DNA from: Fibrobacter sp.
Lineage (GTDB): Bacteria > Fibrobacterota > Fibrobacteria > Fibrobacterales > Fibrobacteraceae
DNA: 64,000 nt
Direction of reading: 5' to 3'
NCBI GenBank assembly: GCA_017503015.1
Contig: JAFVTX010000055.1
Coordinates: forward strand, 1 to 64,000
In this document: one piece after another, positions 8,222 through 16,567 of the stretch
Layout: every line of letters begins with the position of its first letter
Position numbering within the stretch: the first letter of the stretch is position 1
Notes under the pieces: generated by a model
The model's database searches: none
What the model was told of the DNA's origin: nothing
What the model saw: only the letters and a program-made list of their open reading frames with translations
Translations under genes and position numbers: made by a program

Positions 8222-9631
8222 TCACCGGTTTTCGAGAAGTTTCTGCACATATTGTGCATAGGCCTGCAAACTCGGATCTCTCGCACCCATCAGCAGAATC
8301 GTGTCGCCGGGCTGGGCGTATTCCACCATTTTCTTGGCGCATTCGGTGCGGTCGGCGATGTAGATGGCTTCACAGCCCTTGAGCAGGAGGTCATCGGCAA
8401 GGTCACCGGCGCTGATGTCGCGGGTGACGGTGCCGCCGGCGTAATAGATTTCGCTGAAGAACATCACGTCGTTTTCACGGTCGTCGTCAAAGTCCTTGGG
8501 GCGAAGCGTCTTGGCGATAAATTCCACAAGGTCTTTGCGCAAGAATCTCGTGGGGCCAAAGCCGTGAGGCTGGAACCAGGCGATGACGCGGCCCTCGGTA
8601 AAGTCCTGGGCGCTCCTAATGCTGGCGGCAATCTTTGCCGGATTATGCGCGAAGTCATCCACCAGAGTCACGCCGTTGAAAGTCCCTAAAATCTGGTGGC
8701 GACGGAACACGCCGGGGAATGTCGCAAGGGCGTCGGCGCAAGTATGTAGCGTTACCCCTGCGCGGAGGGCGGCAGCCGTTGCGGCCAGGGCATTTTCCAT
8801 ATTGTGCTTGCCCGGGAGCGGCACCACGAACTTCACGAGTTCTGCATTGTGGCGCACGCGGAACTGAATGGACGTGCCGACTGACTTGAAGTCCGTGCCC
8901 TGCACGCCTACGTAATTTTCAAAGCCAAAATCGAATTCGCGACCGGCGCTGAACTTCTTGGCCAGCGGATGCGCATCGTTTACAATCAGAATCTTGCCGT
9001 TATCGAGAATGTTGTGGCTGAACTTAAGGAAGATTTCCTGGAGTTCGCTCAATTCCTTGTGATCCTTGTCCACATTCAGAATCAGGCCGATTTCGGGTTC
9101 GTAGCGCACCAGCGTTCCATCGCTTTCGTCCGCTTCGACCACGAGCCATTCACCCTTACCGGACACGGCGTTACCGATCTTGCCTTCTTTCTGCAAGTTC
9201 ACGAGGCCCGCCCCCGTCATGACCGACGGCTGGAGGCCCGCATATTGCAGAATGTGGTAAATCATGGCGGTCACGGTGGACTTTCCGCTGGTGCCCGAAA
9301 CGGCGATGGTCTTCGCCTCTTTCGAAATCTTCGCGAGCATTTCGCTGCGGTGCATTACCGGGATTCCCAGTTCCTTGGCGCGCTTGAGGTCCGGATTCGA
9401 ATCTTCGATGGCGGTACTCACCACCACTGCAGAGAGGCCCGCGACAACGCCCGAGCCGTCTTGCGGAAAGCACTTGACGCCACATTCTTCGAGCTGAGTC
9501 ATCACAAGCGGCTTTTCTGCCGCACCGAACTGGCGGTCCGAACCGCTAATAGAAACACCCTTGCCAACCAAATACTGGGCGATGGCACTCATGCCCACGC
9601 CCGCAACACCGATAAAAAAGTAAGATTCCAT
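8222..9631 (-). CDS. Mur ligase of the MurC/Mpl family
   Basis: A 469-residue ligase of the family that adds L-Ala (MurC) or recycled tripeptide (Mpl) to UDP-MurNAc in the cytoplasm. The N-terminal Rossmann motif is GVAGVGMSAIAQYL, the central P-loop GTSGKSTVTAM, and the adenine-side motifs are KHNMENALAA, FRRHQILG and DDFAHNPAKIAAS. Two key places differ from textbook MurC: the P-loop has Ser-Gly-Lys-Ser instead of His-Gly-Lys-Thr, and DDFAHNP has Asn where the usual motif has His. DDFAH is closer to Mpl than to MurC. It may be a paralogue with a different amino-acid or nucleotide-sugar substrate. It stands alone, with no mur cluster beside it. No clear ribosome binding site is seen before the ATG. 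Confidence 0.8.
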   Translation of the reverse strand: MESYFFIGVAGVGMSAIAQYLVGKGVSISGSDRQFGAAEKPLVMTQLEECGVKCFPQDGSGVVAGLSAVVVSTAIEDSNPDLKRAKELGIPVMHRSEMLAKISKEAKTIAVSGTSGKSTVTAMIYHILQYAGLQPSVMTGAGLVNLQKEGKIGNAVSGKGEWLVVEADESDGTLVRYEPEIGLILNVDKDHKELSELQEIFLKFSHNILDNGKILIVNDAHPLAKKFSAGREFDFGFENYVGVQGTDFKSVGTSIQFRVRHNAELVKFVVPLPGKHNMENALAATAAALRAGVTLHTCADALATFPGVFRRHQILGTFNGVTLVDDFAHNPAKIAASIRSAQDFTEGRVIAWFQPHGFGPTRFLRKDLVEFIAKTLRPKDFDDDRENDVMFFSEIYYAGGTVTRDISAGDLADDLLLKGCEAIYIADRTECAKKMVEYAQPGDTILLMGARDPSLQAYAQYVQKLLENR

Positions 9632-9677
9632 GGCAAATAATGTAGAAATTAACTATTAATAAAAAATTAAGCAAGAA

Positions 9678-9712
9678 GATCCTTCGACTCGTTTCACTCG
9701 TTCAGGATGACA
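9678..9712. repeat. TGTCAT-type interspersed repeat (intergenic copy)
   Basis: On the minus strand it begins TGTCATCCTGAA and ends CGAAGGATC, with CGAGTGAAACGAG between (a short hairpin). The same boundaries occur at 33032, 38356, 46612, 57883, 59052 and, less well kept, 51217. It abuts a 7-bp-periodic array. Confidence 0.75.
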
Positions 9713-9713
9713 C

Positions 9714-9755
9714 ACTTACAATTTCACATTACACATTACACACTACACACCTCCT
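9714..9755. repeat. Heptad-periodic array (ATTACAC type)
   Basis: Six consecutive 7-base words: ACTTACA, ATTTCAC, ATTACAC, ATTACAC, ACTACAC, ACCTCCT. The period is exact and the words drift. It lies in the spacer before the polyamine genes. Confidence 0.75.
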
Positions 9756-9817
9756 CCCCTCCCCCATTTTTTTATATTAATACCACCACAAACACCTTTA
9801 CGAGGAAAAAACAAAAA

Positions 9818-11092
9818 ATGGCAAGAGCATTGATTATCGGTTGTGGCGCTGTCGCCACGGTTGCTATCAAGAAGTGCTGCACGGCAAGCGAAGTTTTCAG
9901 CGAAATCTGCATCGCTAGCCGCCACCGCGAAAACTGCGAGAAGCTGGCACAGGAACTGCGCCCGAACACGAAGACGGTCATCACGACTGCCGCCGTGGAT
10001 GCGGACAAGGCCGAAAATGTCTCTAAGCTCATCAAGGAATACAAGCCCGACCTGGTGATGAACATCGCGCTCCCGTACCAGGATCTCGCCATCATGGACG
10101 CTTGCCTCGAATGCGGCGTGAACTACATGGACACGGCGAACTACGAGCCCGAAAACATCGACGACCCCGAGTGGCGCAAGGTCTACGACAAGCGCGTGAA
10201 GGAACAGGGCTTCAGCGCCTACTTCGACTACAGCTGGCAGTGGGCTTACAAGGAAAAGTTTGAAAAGGCGGGCCTCACGGCACTGCTCGGTTCCGGCTTT
10301 GACCCGGGTGTTTCCCAGGCCTACTGCGCCTACGCCCTCAAGCACCAGTTCGATACCATCGAAGAAATCGACATTCTCGACTGCAACGGCGGCGATCACG
10401 GCTACAAGTTTGCGACGAACTTCAACCCCGAAATCAACCTGCGCGAAGTTTCCGCTCCGGGCAGCTACTGGGACACCGACGCAAACGGCAAGGGCCACTG
10501 GGTTGAAATCCCGGCCATGAGCATCAAGCGCGAATACGTGTTTGACGAAGTGGGCAAGAAGGACATGTACCTGCTGCACCACGAAGAAATCGAATCGCTG
10601 GCCCAGAACATTCCGGGCGTCAAGCGCATCCGCTTCTTCATGACGTTCGGTCAGAGCTACCTGGACCACATGCGCTGCCTCGAAGACGTGGGCATGCTCA
10701 GCACCCAGCCTATCAAGTTCCAGGGCCAGGAAATCGTGCCTATCCAGTTCCTGAAGGCTCTCCTCCCGGACCCGGCAAGCCTTGGCCCCCGTACCGTGGG
10801 CAAGACCAACATCGGTTGCATCTTCAAGGGTACCAAGGACGGCAAGCCGAAGACTTACTATTTGTACAACGTTTGCGACCACCAGGAATGCTACAAGGAA
10901 CTGGGCAGCCAGGCGATTGCCTACACGACTGGAGTGCCTGCCATGTGCGGCGCCATGATGGTGCTCACCGGCAAGTGGAACAAGCCAGGCGTGCATACCG
11001 TGGAAGAATTTGACCCGGATCCGTTCATGGAAGCCCTCACCAAGTACGGCCTCCCGTGGAAGGAAAACTTCAACCCTGTTCTCGTTGACTAG
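9818..11092 (+). CDS. Carboxynorspermidine dehydrogenase-like, saccharopine dehydrogenase family
   Basis: A 424-residue NAD(P)H-dependent enzyme with the N-terminal dinucleotide motif ALIIGCGAVATVAIKKC and a conserved family core (YQDLAIMDACLECGVNYMDTANYE, here read as two blocks; SGFDPGVSQAYCAYA). In the alternative polyamine route, such enzymes join putrescine or diaminopropane with aspartate semialdehyde to give carboxy(nor)spermidine, which a separate decarboxylase then converts. Its immediate neighbour is arginine decarboxylase, 14 bp downstream, which supports the polyamine role over lysine metabolism. The carboxynorspermidine decarboxylase gene is not in this window. The ATG at 9818 follows CGAGGA; longer in-frame starts run into the upstream repeat array and were rejected. 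Confidence 0.85.
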   Translation: MARALIIGCGAVATVAIKKCCTASEVFSEICIASRHRENCEKLAQELRPNTKTVITTAAVDADKAENVSKLIKEYKPDLVMNIALPYQDLAIMDACLECGVNYMDTANYEPENIDDPEWRKVYDKRVKEQGFSAYFDYSWQWAYKEKFEKAGLTALLGSGFDPGVSQAYCAYALKHQFDTIEEIDILDCNGGDHGYKFATNFNPEINLREVSAPGSYWDTDANGKGHWVEIPAMSIKREYVFDEVGKKDMYLLHHEEIESLAQNIPGVKRIRFFMTFGQSYLDHMRCLEDVGMLSTQPIKFQGQEIVPIQFLKALLPDPASLGPRTVGKTNIGCIFKGTKDGKPKTYYLYNVCDHQECYKELGSQAIAYTTGVPAMCGAMMVLTGKWNKPGVHTVEEFDPDPFMEALTKYGLPWKENFNPVLVD

Positions 11093-11106
11093 AGAGACTC
11101 AGAGCA

Positions 11107-13005
11107 ATGAAAAAATGGCGCATTGACGATTCCCGCGACTTGTACAACGTCAAGGGTTGGGGCGTGAACTTCTTCGACATCAACGAGAAGGGCCACGCAA
11201 CGGTTCACCCGCTCAAGGAAGGCGGTCCGGATATCGACCTGTACGACCTGGTGCAGGAACTTTCGCTCCGCGACGTCTCCACCCCGATGCTGCTTCGTTT
11301 CCCGGATATCCTAGACAGCCGCATCGAGAAGATCAACGAGTGCTTCAACAAGTCCCGCAAGGAATACGGCTTCAAGGGCAGCTACTACAGCATTTTCCCC
11401 ATCAAGGTGAACCAGCAGCGCGCGGTCCTTGAAGAGGTGGTGCGCCACGGCAAAAAGTTCAACATCGGTCTCGAGGCCGGTTCCAAGCCCGAACTCCACG
11501 CGGTGCTTGCCAACATGGACAACCCCGACGCCCTCATCATCTGCAACGGCTACAAGGACGAAGACTTCATCGAGCTCGCCCTCCTCGCACAGAAGATGGG
11601 CAAGAAAATTTTCATCGTGGTTGAGAAGATGAACGAACTCCACCTGGTGGTGGAACTTTCCCGCCGTATCGGGGTGCGCCCCAACATCGGCATCCGCATC
11701 AAGCTGGCAAGTTCCGGCAGCGGCAAGTGGGAAGAATCCGGCGGATACCACAGCAAGTTCGGCCTCAACAGTTCCGAACTCCTGGAAGCGCTGGACTACA
11801 TCAAGGAAGAGAAAATGGAAGACTGCATGAAGCTCATCCATTTCCACCTGGGTAGCCAGATCACGCATATCCGTAACATCAAGAACGGCCTTCGCGAAAT
11901 TTCGCAGTTCTACATCCAGATTCGCAAGATGGGCATGAACCTGGAATTCGTCGATGTGGGCGGCGGCCTCGGCGTGGATTACGACGGCACCCGCAGCACT
12001 AACGCGAGCTCCGTGAACTACTCCATCCAGGAATACGCCAACGACGTGGTGTACGCGCTTTACGAAGCCTGCGAAGAGGTGAACCTCCCGCACCCGAACA
12101 TCATCGCGGAATCGGGCCGAGCCCTTTCGGCCCACCATTCCATTCTGGTGTTCAACATTCTGGAAACCGCGAGCCAGGCCTTCTTCGACGACGAGGAACA
12201 TGAGATTGGAGACGACGCTCCCGACGCCCTGAAAGACCTCTACGGAATTTACAAGGGACTTTCCCCCAAGAACCTGCTGGAAAGCTGGCACGATGCCATG
12301 CAGCTGAACGACGACGTGCTGAGCGGTTTCAAGGTGGGCGACTACGACCTGCCCACCCGCGCCATGAGCGAACGCCTGTTCTGGAGCATCGCCCGCGAGG
12401 TGAACCAGATTGCGTCCGAGCTGCGCCACCCGCCTTACGAACTGGCGGAACTCCCGCGCCTTTTGGCCGAAAAATACTTCGGCAACTTCAGCTTGTTCCA
12501 GAGCCTGCCCGACAGCTGGGCCATCGACCAGATTTTCCCGGTGATGCCAATCCAGCGTCTGGACGAAGAACCTACGGTAGAAACCACCATCCAGGATGTG
12601 ACCTGCGACTCTGACGGAAAGATTGCGCTCTTTATCCGTGGCGGCGACGTGAGCCACACGCTCCCGCTCCACAAGCTCAAGAAGAACGAGCCCTACTACA
12701 TCGCGGTGTACCTCGTGGGGGCCTACCAGGAAATCCTCGGCGACCTGCACAACCTCTTCGGTGACACGAACGCCGTCCACATCGTCTGTAACGACCAGGG
12801 CGGCTACGAAATCGAGAAGGTCATTGACGGCGAATCCGTGGAAGACGTGCTGGATTACGTAAGCTTTAGCGACAAGGCCCTGGTGCGTAACATGGAAAAC
12901 TGGGTGACCCGCTCTGTGAAGGAAGGGAAGATCAGCCTGCAAGAAGGCAAGGAATTCCTGAACATCTACCGCAGCGGCCTGTACGGGTACACGTATCTGG
13001 AGTAA
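11107..13005 (+). CDS. speA: Biosynthetic arginine decarboxylase
   Basis: A 632-residue PLP enzyme of fold type III, the usual length for SpeA. It makes agmatine from arginine, the first step to putrescine. The PLP lysine is Lys100 in FPIKVNQQR. Other landmarks are GLEAGSKPEL, HFHLGSQITHIRNIK, VDVGGGLGVDYDG (phosphate-binding glycines), and IIAESGRALSAHHS. It is co-transcribed with the carboxynorspermidine dehydrogenase-like gene 14 bp upstream, so the pair would supply both halves of a spermidine route. Agmatine-to-putrescine enzymes are not seen here. Confidence 0.95.
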   Translation: MKKWRIDDSRDLYNVKGWGVNFFDINEKGHATVHPLKEGGPDIDLYDLVQELSLRDVSTPMLLRFPDILDSRIEKINECFNKSRKEYGFKGSYYSIFPIKVNQQRAVLEEVVRHGKKFNIGLEAGSKPELHAVLANMDNPDALIICNGYKDEDFIELALLAQKMGKKIFIVVEKMNELHLVVELSRRIGVRPNIGIRIKLASSGSGKWEESGGYHSKFGLNSSELLEALDYIKEEKMEDCMKLIHFHLGSQITHIRNIKNGLREISQFYIQIRKMGMNLEFVDVGGGLGVDYDGTRSTNASSVNYSIQEYANDVVYALYEACEEVNLPHPNIIAESGRALSAHHSILVFNILETASQAFFDDEEHEIGDDAPDALKDLYGIYKGLSPKNLLESWHDAMQLNDDVLSGFKVGDYDLPTRAMSERLFWSIAREVNQIASELRHPPYELAELPRLLAEKYFGNFSLFQSLPDSWAIDQIFPVMPIQRLDEEPTVETTIQDVTCDSDGKIALFIRGGDVSHTLPLHKLKKNEPYYIAVYLVGAYQEILGDLHNLFGDTNAVHIVCNDQGGYEIEKVIDGESVEDVLDYVSFSDKALVRNMENWVTRSVKEGKISLQEGKEFLNIYRSGLYGYTYLE

Positions 13006-13058
13006 TTCGGATTTCGGAATTATTTGGCTAGAAAAATAATTCCTAATTCATAATTCAA
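13005..13058. repeat. Heptad-like array (ATTCGGA and AATTCNN types)
   Basis: After the speA stop, ATTCGGA and TTTCGGA are followed, after a break, by AATTCCT, AATTCAT and AATTCAA at exact 7-base steps. The word ATTCGGA is the same one that forms a perfect four-copy array inside the Omp85 gene at 50741. Confidence 0.6.
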
Positions 13059-13081
13059 AAAGATCCTTTCTTAATTTTTAC

Positions 13082-13140
13082 TATAATTACGAATGGGTAA
13101 AGAGGTGTGAAAGGGATGTTCCCGAGAATTTTCTCGGGAA
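13082..13140 (+). promoter_or_regulatory. Candidate -10 box and 22-bp palindrome before the pectinase gene
   Basis: TATAAT at 13082-13087 is a perfect -10 box, but no good -35 box is placed at 16-18 bases. Downstream, at 13119-13140, lies the inverted repeat TTCCCGAGAA/TTCTCGGGAA with a 2-base centre, ending 12 bases before the ATG. It could be an operator or a hairpin that covers the ribosome binding site. Confidence 0.45.
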
Positions 13141-13152
13141 AAGGTTGGGTAA

Positions 13153-15732
13153 ATGAAACACACCGTTCTAGCTATTCTTGGCCTCGTCGCAGCGTCTATG
13201 GCTGCGACATACACTCCACCGTCTACGGCCGTAAGCAAAATAAACAGTTACCGCAGCTATTCGGAACTGACTAGTGCCGCCAGTGGCATGGATATAGACC
13301 AGTACGCCTACAACATGACCACATGGCAAATCAGTAACGGCGGGTTCTACAAGGCCATGGCCGACAAGTACAAAAGCCCTTACTCCAGTGGAAACAAGTC
13401 GGAATGGCGCAGCAAGGATGGCAAAGACCTGGGGACCATTGACAACAATGCCACCATCCAGGAAATGCGCCTGCTGGCGGTCCGCTACAAGGAGACGACC
13501 AATTCTACGTACAAGTCGGCATTCAAGTCCAGCTTCAATAAAGCCGTCCATTTCTTGCTTGACATGCAACGTTCTAGCGGTGGCTTTCCGCAAGTTTGGC
13601 CTAAACGCGGAAATTATTCGGACCATATTACCCTGAACGACAATGCCATGGTCCGAACTATGGTCACCATGATGGATATCGCAAATAGCAGTTCCCCCTT
13701 TGATAGCGATATTATTGACAATGCCACACGGGCAAAAATGCAAGCGGCTCTTGATAAAGCCATAGACTACCTGATTCGAGCCCAAATCATCAACAACGGC
13801 TCCCCCACCGTTTGGTGTGCCCAGCACGACACCGTCAATTACGCACCCCGCCCGGCCCGCGCATACGAACTGGAATCCAAGTCCGGCAGTGAATCCGCCG
13901 GAGTGGCCTGGTTCTTGATGAACTGGCCCAAGCAGACTCCTGCCGTGCAAAACGCCGTCAAGAGCGCTATCAACTGGTACAAGAAAACCAAGGTGACCGG
14001 ACTTTATTTCAACAAGAGTGCCGGAACCTTTGATGTAAAAGACGGTAATGTCCTATGGTACCGTTTTTACGAAGTGGACAACGACAATTATTTCTTCTGT
14101 GACCGCGATGGTGCAAGCACCAAAACGCAGGATTTTACCAAAATTAGCGAAGAACGTCGCACAGGTTACCAATGGGCCGGAGACTATGGATCCGCACTTC
14201 TAAAAGCGGAATCCGCCTACCTTTCTGCCATCAATGGAATTTCTATTCCCGAAGAATACGGTCCGAATGCAGGCTCTGGCAGCACCAGCAGTAGCAGTAG
14301 TTCGACTGAAACAGCCATCCCAGTAAGCCAAAAAAAATCCTTCGATTTTGTCGTAGGCGTTGATGGAGATTTCAAGGCAGCCATGGCGGCCGCATCGGCC
14401 GCAAAACCCACTGAAAGCAATAGGTTTATCATCTTCTTCCCCGACGGTGAATACAACATCGGTTCAGTCACTGGCAACGAAAACCAGATGACCGAATTCA
14501 AGACCAGCTACGTCTCCTTTATCGGCCAAAGCGCCGAAAAAACCATTCTCTACAACAAGTCAAGCGAAGAAGGCATCAGCACAACCGCCACCCTTTACCT
14601 GCATGGGAGCGGAATCTACATGCAAGACATGACTATCCTGAACAAGGCAATCTACGGAAACGAGGCCAACTGCGGGAGCGCCTGCCGGCATGTCACCATC
14701 ATGCAGCAGGGTGACAAGTTCATCTACAAGAACGTGAAGCTGCTTAGCGGACAAGACACCTACTACACCAAGATTAGTGGAGGCGTCGGACGTGCCTACT
14801 GGGACGGCGGCCATATCGAGGGAACGGTTGACTTTATCTGCGGAGATGGCGACATCTATTTTGATAGAACCGAACTGGTGATGCGTCGCAAAAGTGGATA
14901 CCTTACCGCCGCGGCCACCACCACCCAATGGGGTTACGTATTCAATGGAGCCGTAATCAGCACAAGCGACGCAAGCTTTAACAATTCTTTCTACCTGGGT
15001 CGATCCTGGAAAACAGCAAAGACAGTATTCCTGAATTCCTCCATGCTGGCCTTGCCCAATGCCGAAGGCTGGGGACCGGACATGAACTCCGCCCCACAGG
15101 TATTCGGCGAGTACAACAGCAAGGATGGCAATGGAAACGCTGTCAACACAAGCCAGCGCAAAACGTACTTTAACGGAGGCAAGGACGCCTCAACCGCAAC
15201 AACGCTCAAGACCGTCTGGAACGAAAGTGACGCAAAGGACTACACCCTTGCAAACATCCTGGGTGGCTCCGACAGCTGGACTCCCGAAAAGTATTCCGCC
15301 CAAGTCAAGGCCCCCACCGTATCCCTGGATGCAACCACTAAAACCATCACCTGGAATGCCGACGGTGCAGCCCTCTGCTGGGCCATATTCAAGAACGGGA
15401 CCTTCGAGACCCTCACTACAGAAAATCAATACACCTTCAAATCTATTTCTGATAAAGATGTCATCACCGTCCGTGCCGCCAATTCCATGGGAGGTCTTGG
15501 AAATGCCGCTACAGCTTTACCGGCAAATGAAACGAGAATTACTCCCACAGTTCAAAAGAACCATTTTCAGTACACCTCGAGCATAAGAGCAAGGCTCTTT
15601 ACGGTTAACGGGAAACTGCTCCGGGAAAGCCTCGGCTCACCCGTAAGCACTCACGGTTTAAACCGTGGCATCTATCTTCTGCAAATAGAAAACGGGAATA
15701 TCCGCAAGCAGCAGCTGATTCAGGTACGCTAG
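13153..15732 (+). CDS. Secreted pectate lyase (PL10) - pectinesterase (CE8) fusion
   Basis: An 859-residue exported pectin-degrading enzyme. A signal peptide (about 1-18, cleavage near ASMA/ATYT) is followed by a PL10-type pectate lyase region (about 25-365; SGGFPQVW, HITLNDNAM, GYQWAGDYG), a Ser-rich linker (about 374-388), and a CE8 pectin methylesterase (about 396-720). The CE8 part has the expected catalytic set: GQDT with Asp535, GTVDFICG with Asp560, and LGRSW with Arg617. The last 50 residues (ARLFTVNGKLLRES, then RGIYLLQIENG) look like a C-terminal sorting domain of the type IX secretion kind common in Fibrobacter glycanases. Demethylation by CE8 makes substrate for the lyase, so the fusion is functionally coherent. 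Its stop shares CTAG with the stop of convergent thiD. Confidence 0.9.
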   Translation: MKHTVLAILGLVAASMAATYTPPSTAVSKINSYRSYSELTSAASGMDIDQYAYNMTTWQISNGGFYKAMADKYKSPYSSGNKSEWRSKDGKDLGTIDNNATIQEMRLLAVRYKETTNSTYKSAFKSSFNKAVHFLLDMQRSSGGFPQVWPKRGNYSDHITLNDNAMVRTMVTMMDIANSSSPFDSDIIDNATRAKMQAALDKAIDYLIRAQIINNGSPTVWCAQHDTVNYAPRPARAYELESKSGSESAGVAWFLMNWPKQTPAVQNAVKSAINWYKKTKVTGLYFNKSAGTFDVKDGNVLWYRFYEVDNDNYFFCDRDGASTKTQDFTKISEERRTGYQWAGDYGSALLKAESAYLSAINGISIPEEYGPNAGSGSTSSSSSSTETAIPVSQKKSFDFVVGVDGDFKAAMAAASAAKPTESNRFIIFFPDGEYNIGSVTGNENQMTEFKTSYVSFIGQSAEKTILYNKSSEEGISTTATLYLHGSGIYMQDMTILNKAIYGNEANCGSACRHVTIMQQGDKFIYKNVKLLSGQDTYYTKISGGVGRAYWDGGHIEGTVDFICGDGDIYFDRTELVMRRKSGYLTAAATTTQWGYVFNGAVISTSDASFNNSFYLGRSWKTAKTVFLNSSMLALPNAEGWGPDMNSAPQVFGEYNSKDGNGNAVNTSQRKTYFNGGKDASTATTLKTVWNESDAKDYTLANILGGSDSWTPEKYSAQVKAPTVSLDATTKTITWNADGAALCWAIFKNGTFETLTTENQYTFKSISDKDVITVRAANSMGGLGNAATALPANETRITPTVQKNHFQYTSSIRARLFTVNGKLLRESLGSPVSTHGLNRGIYLLQIENGNIRKQQLIQVR

Positions 15733-16475
15733 AGCAAACCGCCCAGGCGGCCTTCACCAGTCTGTAAAAACTGATTCATATAGTCTTTAGCCGCCTGGCA
15801 GGCGTCGGGCAGGCTTTTGCCCAAAGCAATATTGGCAAGGATTGCCGACGAAAGATGGCAGCCCGTGCCGTGCTTGTCCACACCCTGGAGACGGGGTGAA
15901 GCAAACTTGAACTGTCCTTCGGCGGTCCAGAGGGTATCCACCGCATCGTTCCCCTGGGAATGCCCGCCCTTCAGAAGCAAGTCAAAATCCTTGCCCAGCG
16001 TGATCTCGTCCCGAGACGCCGAAAGGCCAAACCCGAAAAGGGCGAACTCGTCTTGATTTGGCGTAATCAGGTCCAGGCGTTTCATGATGGGCACAAAGTC
16101 GTCTTGGTCCATGTTCCGCAAAAAACGATAGCCCGCACTGGCACTGGCCACCGGGTCCCACAAGATGAAGGCGTCTGGCGACTTTTCCCGAACGAAATCC
16201 ACTATTCTGCCCAGGTTCTTGGCGTGCTCCACCATGCCTATCTTTACGTACTTGAAGGTATAGGACTTGAACAGGGTGGAAAGTTGTGCCTCGATACGGT
16301 CCCAGATGACCCAGCCAGGCGTTACGAACTCGTTTTCGTTCTGCTCCGTCATGGCGGTGCACACGGCCTCGCCATAGACCCCGAAATGGGCCATGGTCAT
16401 TACATCGGCGAGGATTCCCGCACCTGCAGAGCCGTCGAAACCGGCAATCGTGAGCGCCCTTGTCAATTTCTCCAT
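15729..16475 (-). CDS. thiD: Hydroxymethylpyrimidine/phosphomethylpyrimidine kinase
   Basis: A 248-residue kinase of the ribokinase-like fold, making HMP pyrophosphate for thiamine. It begins LTRALTIAGFDGSAGAGILAD, the ThiD substrate site, and ends with the anion-hole motif HGTGCHLSSAILANIALG. The segment ILWDPVASASAGY is the usual VLDPVM region. The ATG at 16475 was taken as the start since the family begins a few residues before the first strand; upstream ATGs at 16490 and 16508 cannot be excluded. No other thi gene is beside it. It converges on the pectinase gene with a 4-bp overlap in which one CTAG supplies both stop codons. Confidence 0.9.
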   Translation of the reverse strand: MEKLTRALTIAGFDGSAGAGILADVMTMAHFGVYGEAVCTAMTEQNENEFVTPGWVIWDRIEAQLSTLFKSYTFKYVKIGMVEHAKNLGRIVDFVREKSPDAFILWDPVASASAGYRFLRNMDQDDFVPIMKRLDLITPNQDEFALFGFGLSASRDEITLGKDFDLLLKGGHSQGNDAVDTLWTAEGQFKFASPRLQGVDKHGTGCHLSSAILANIALGKSLPDACQAAKDYMNQFLQTGEGRLGGLL

Positions 16476-16567
16476 ACGGTTTCTAAAATACATAAAAATC
16501 GCAGGCAAAACTGTTTTTCGCCTGCAAAATATCTACATTTCACTTGTCATTTTTAAAGGAATTGAAA

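Noticed and set aside
7977-8261. A 94-codon plus-strand frame that repeats a 44-residue unit
   Set aside because: The differences between its two halves are mostly amino-acid changing while the DNA keeps palindromes and stem pairing. It also runs into the end of the Mur ligase gene. Structured noncoding DNA explains it better.
9714-9755. CRISPR-like array from the regular repeats in spacers
   Set aside because: Units are 7 bp with no spacers of constant length, and no cas genes occur in the window.
11311-12942. A 543-codon minus-strand frame opposite speA
   Set aside because: Shadow of speA codon bias; no ribosome binding site, no recognisable domain.
13153-15732. Two separate pectinase genes
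   Set aside because: The frame is open through the Ser-rich linker and no start with a ribosome binding site lies before the esterase domain.
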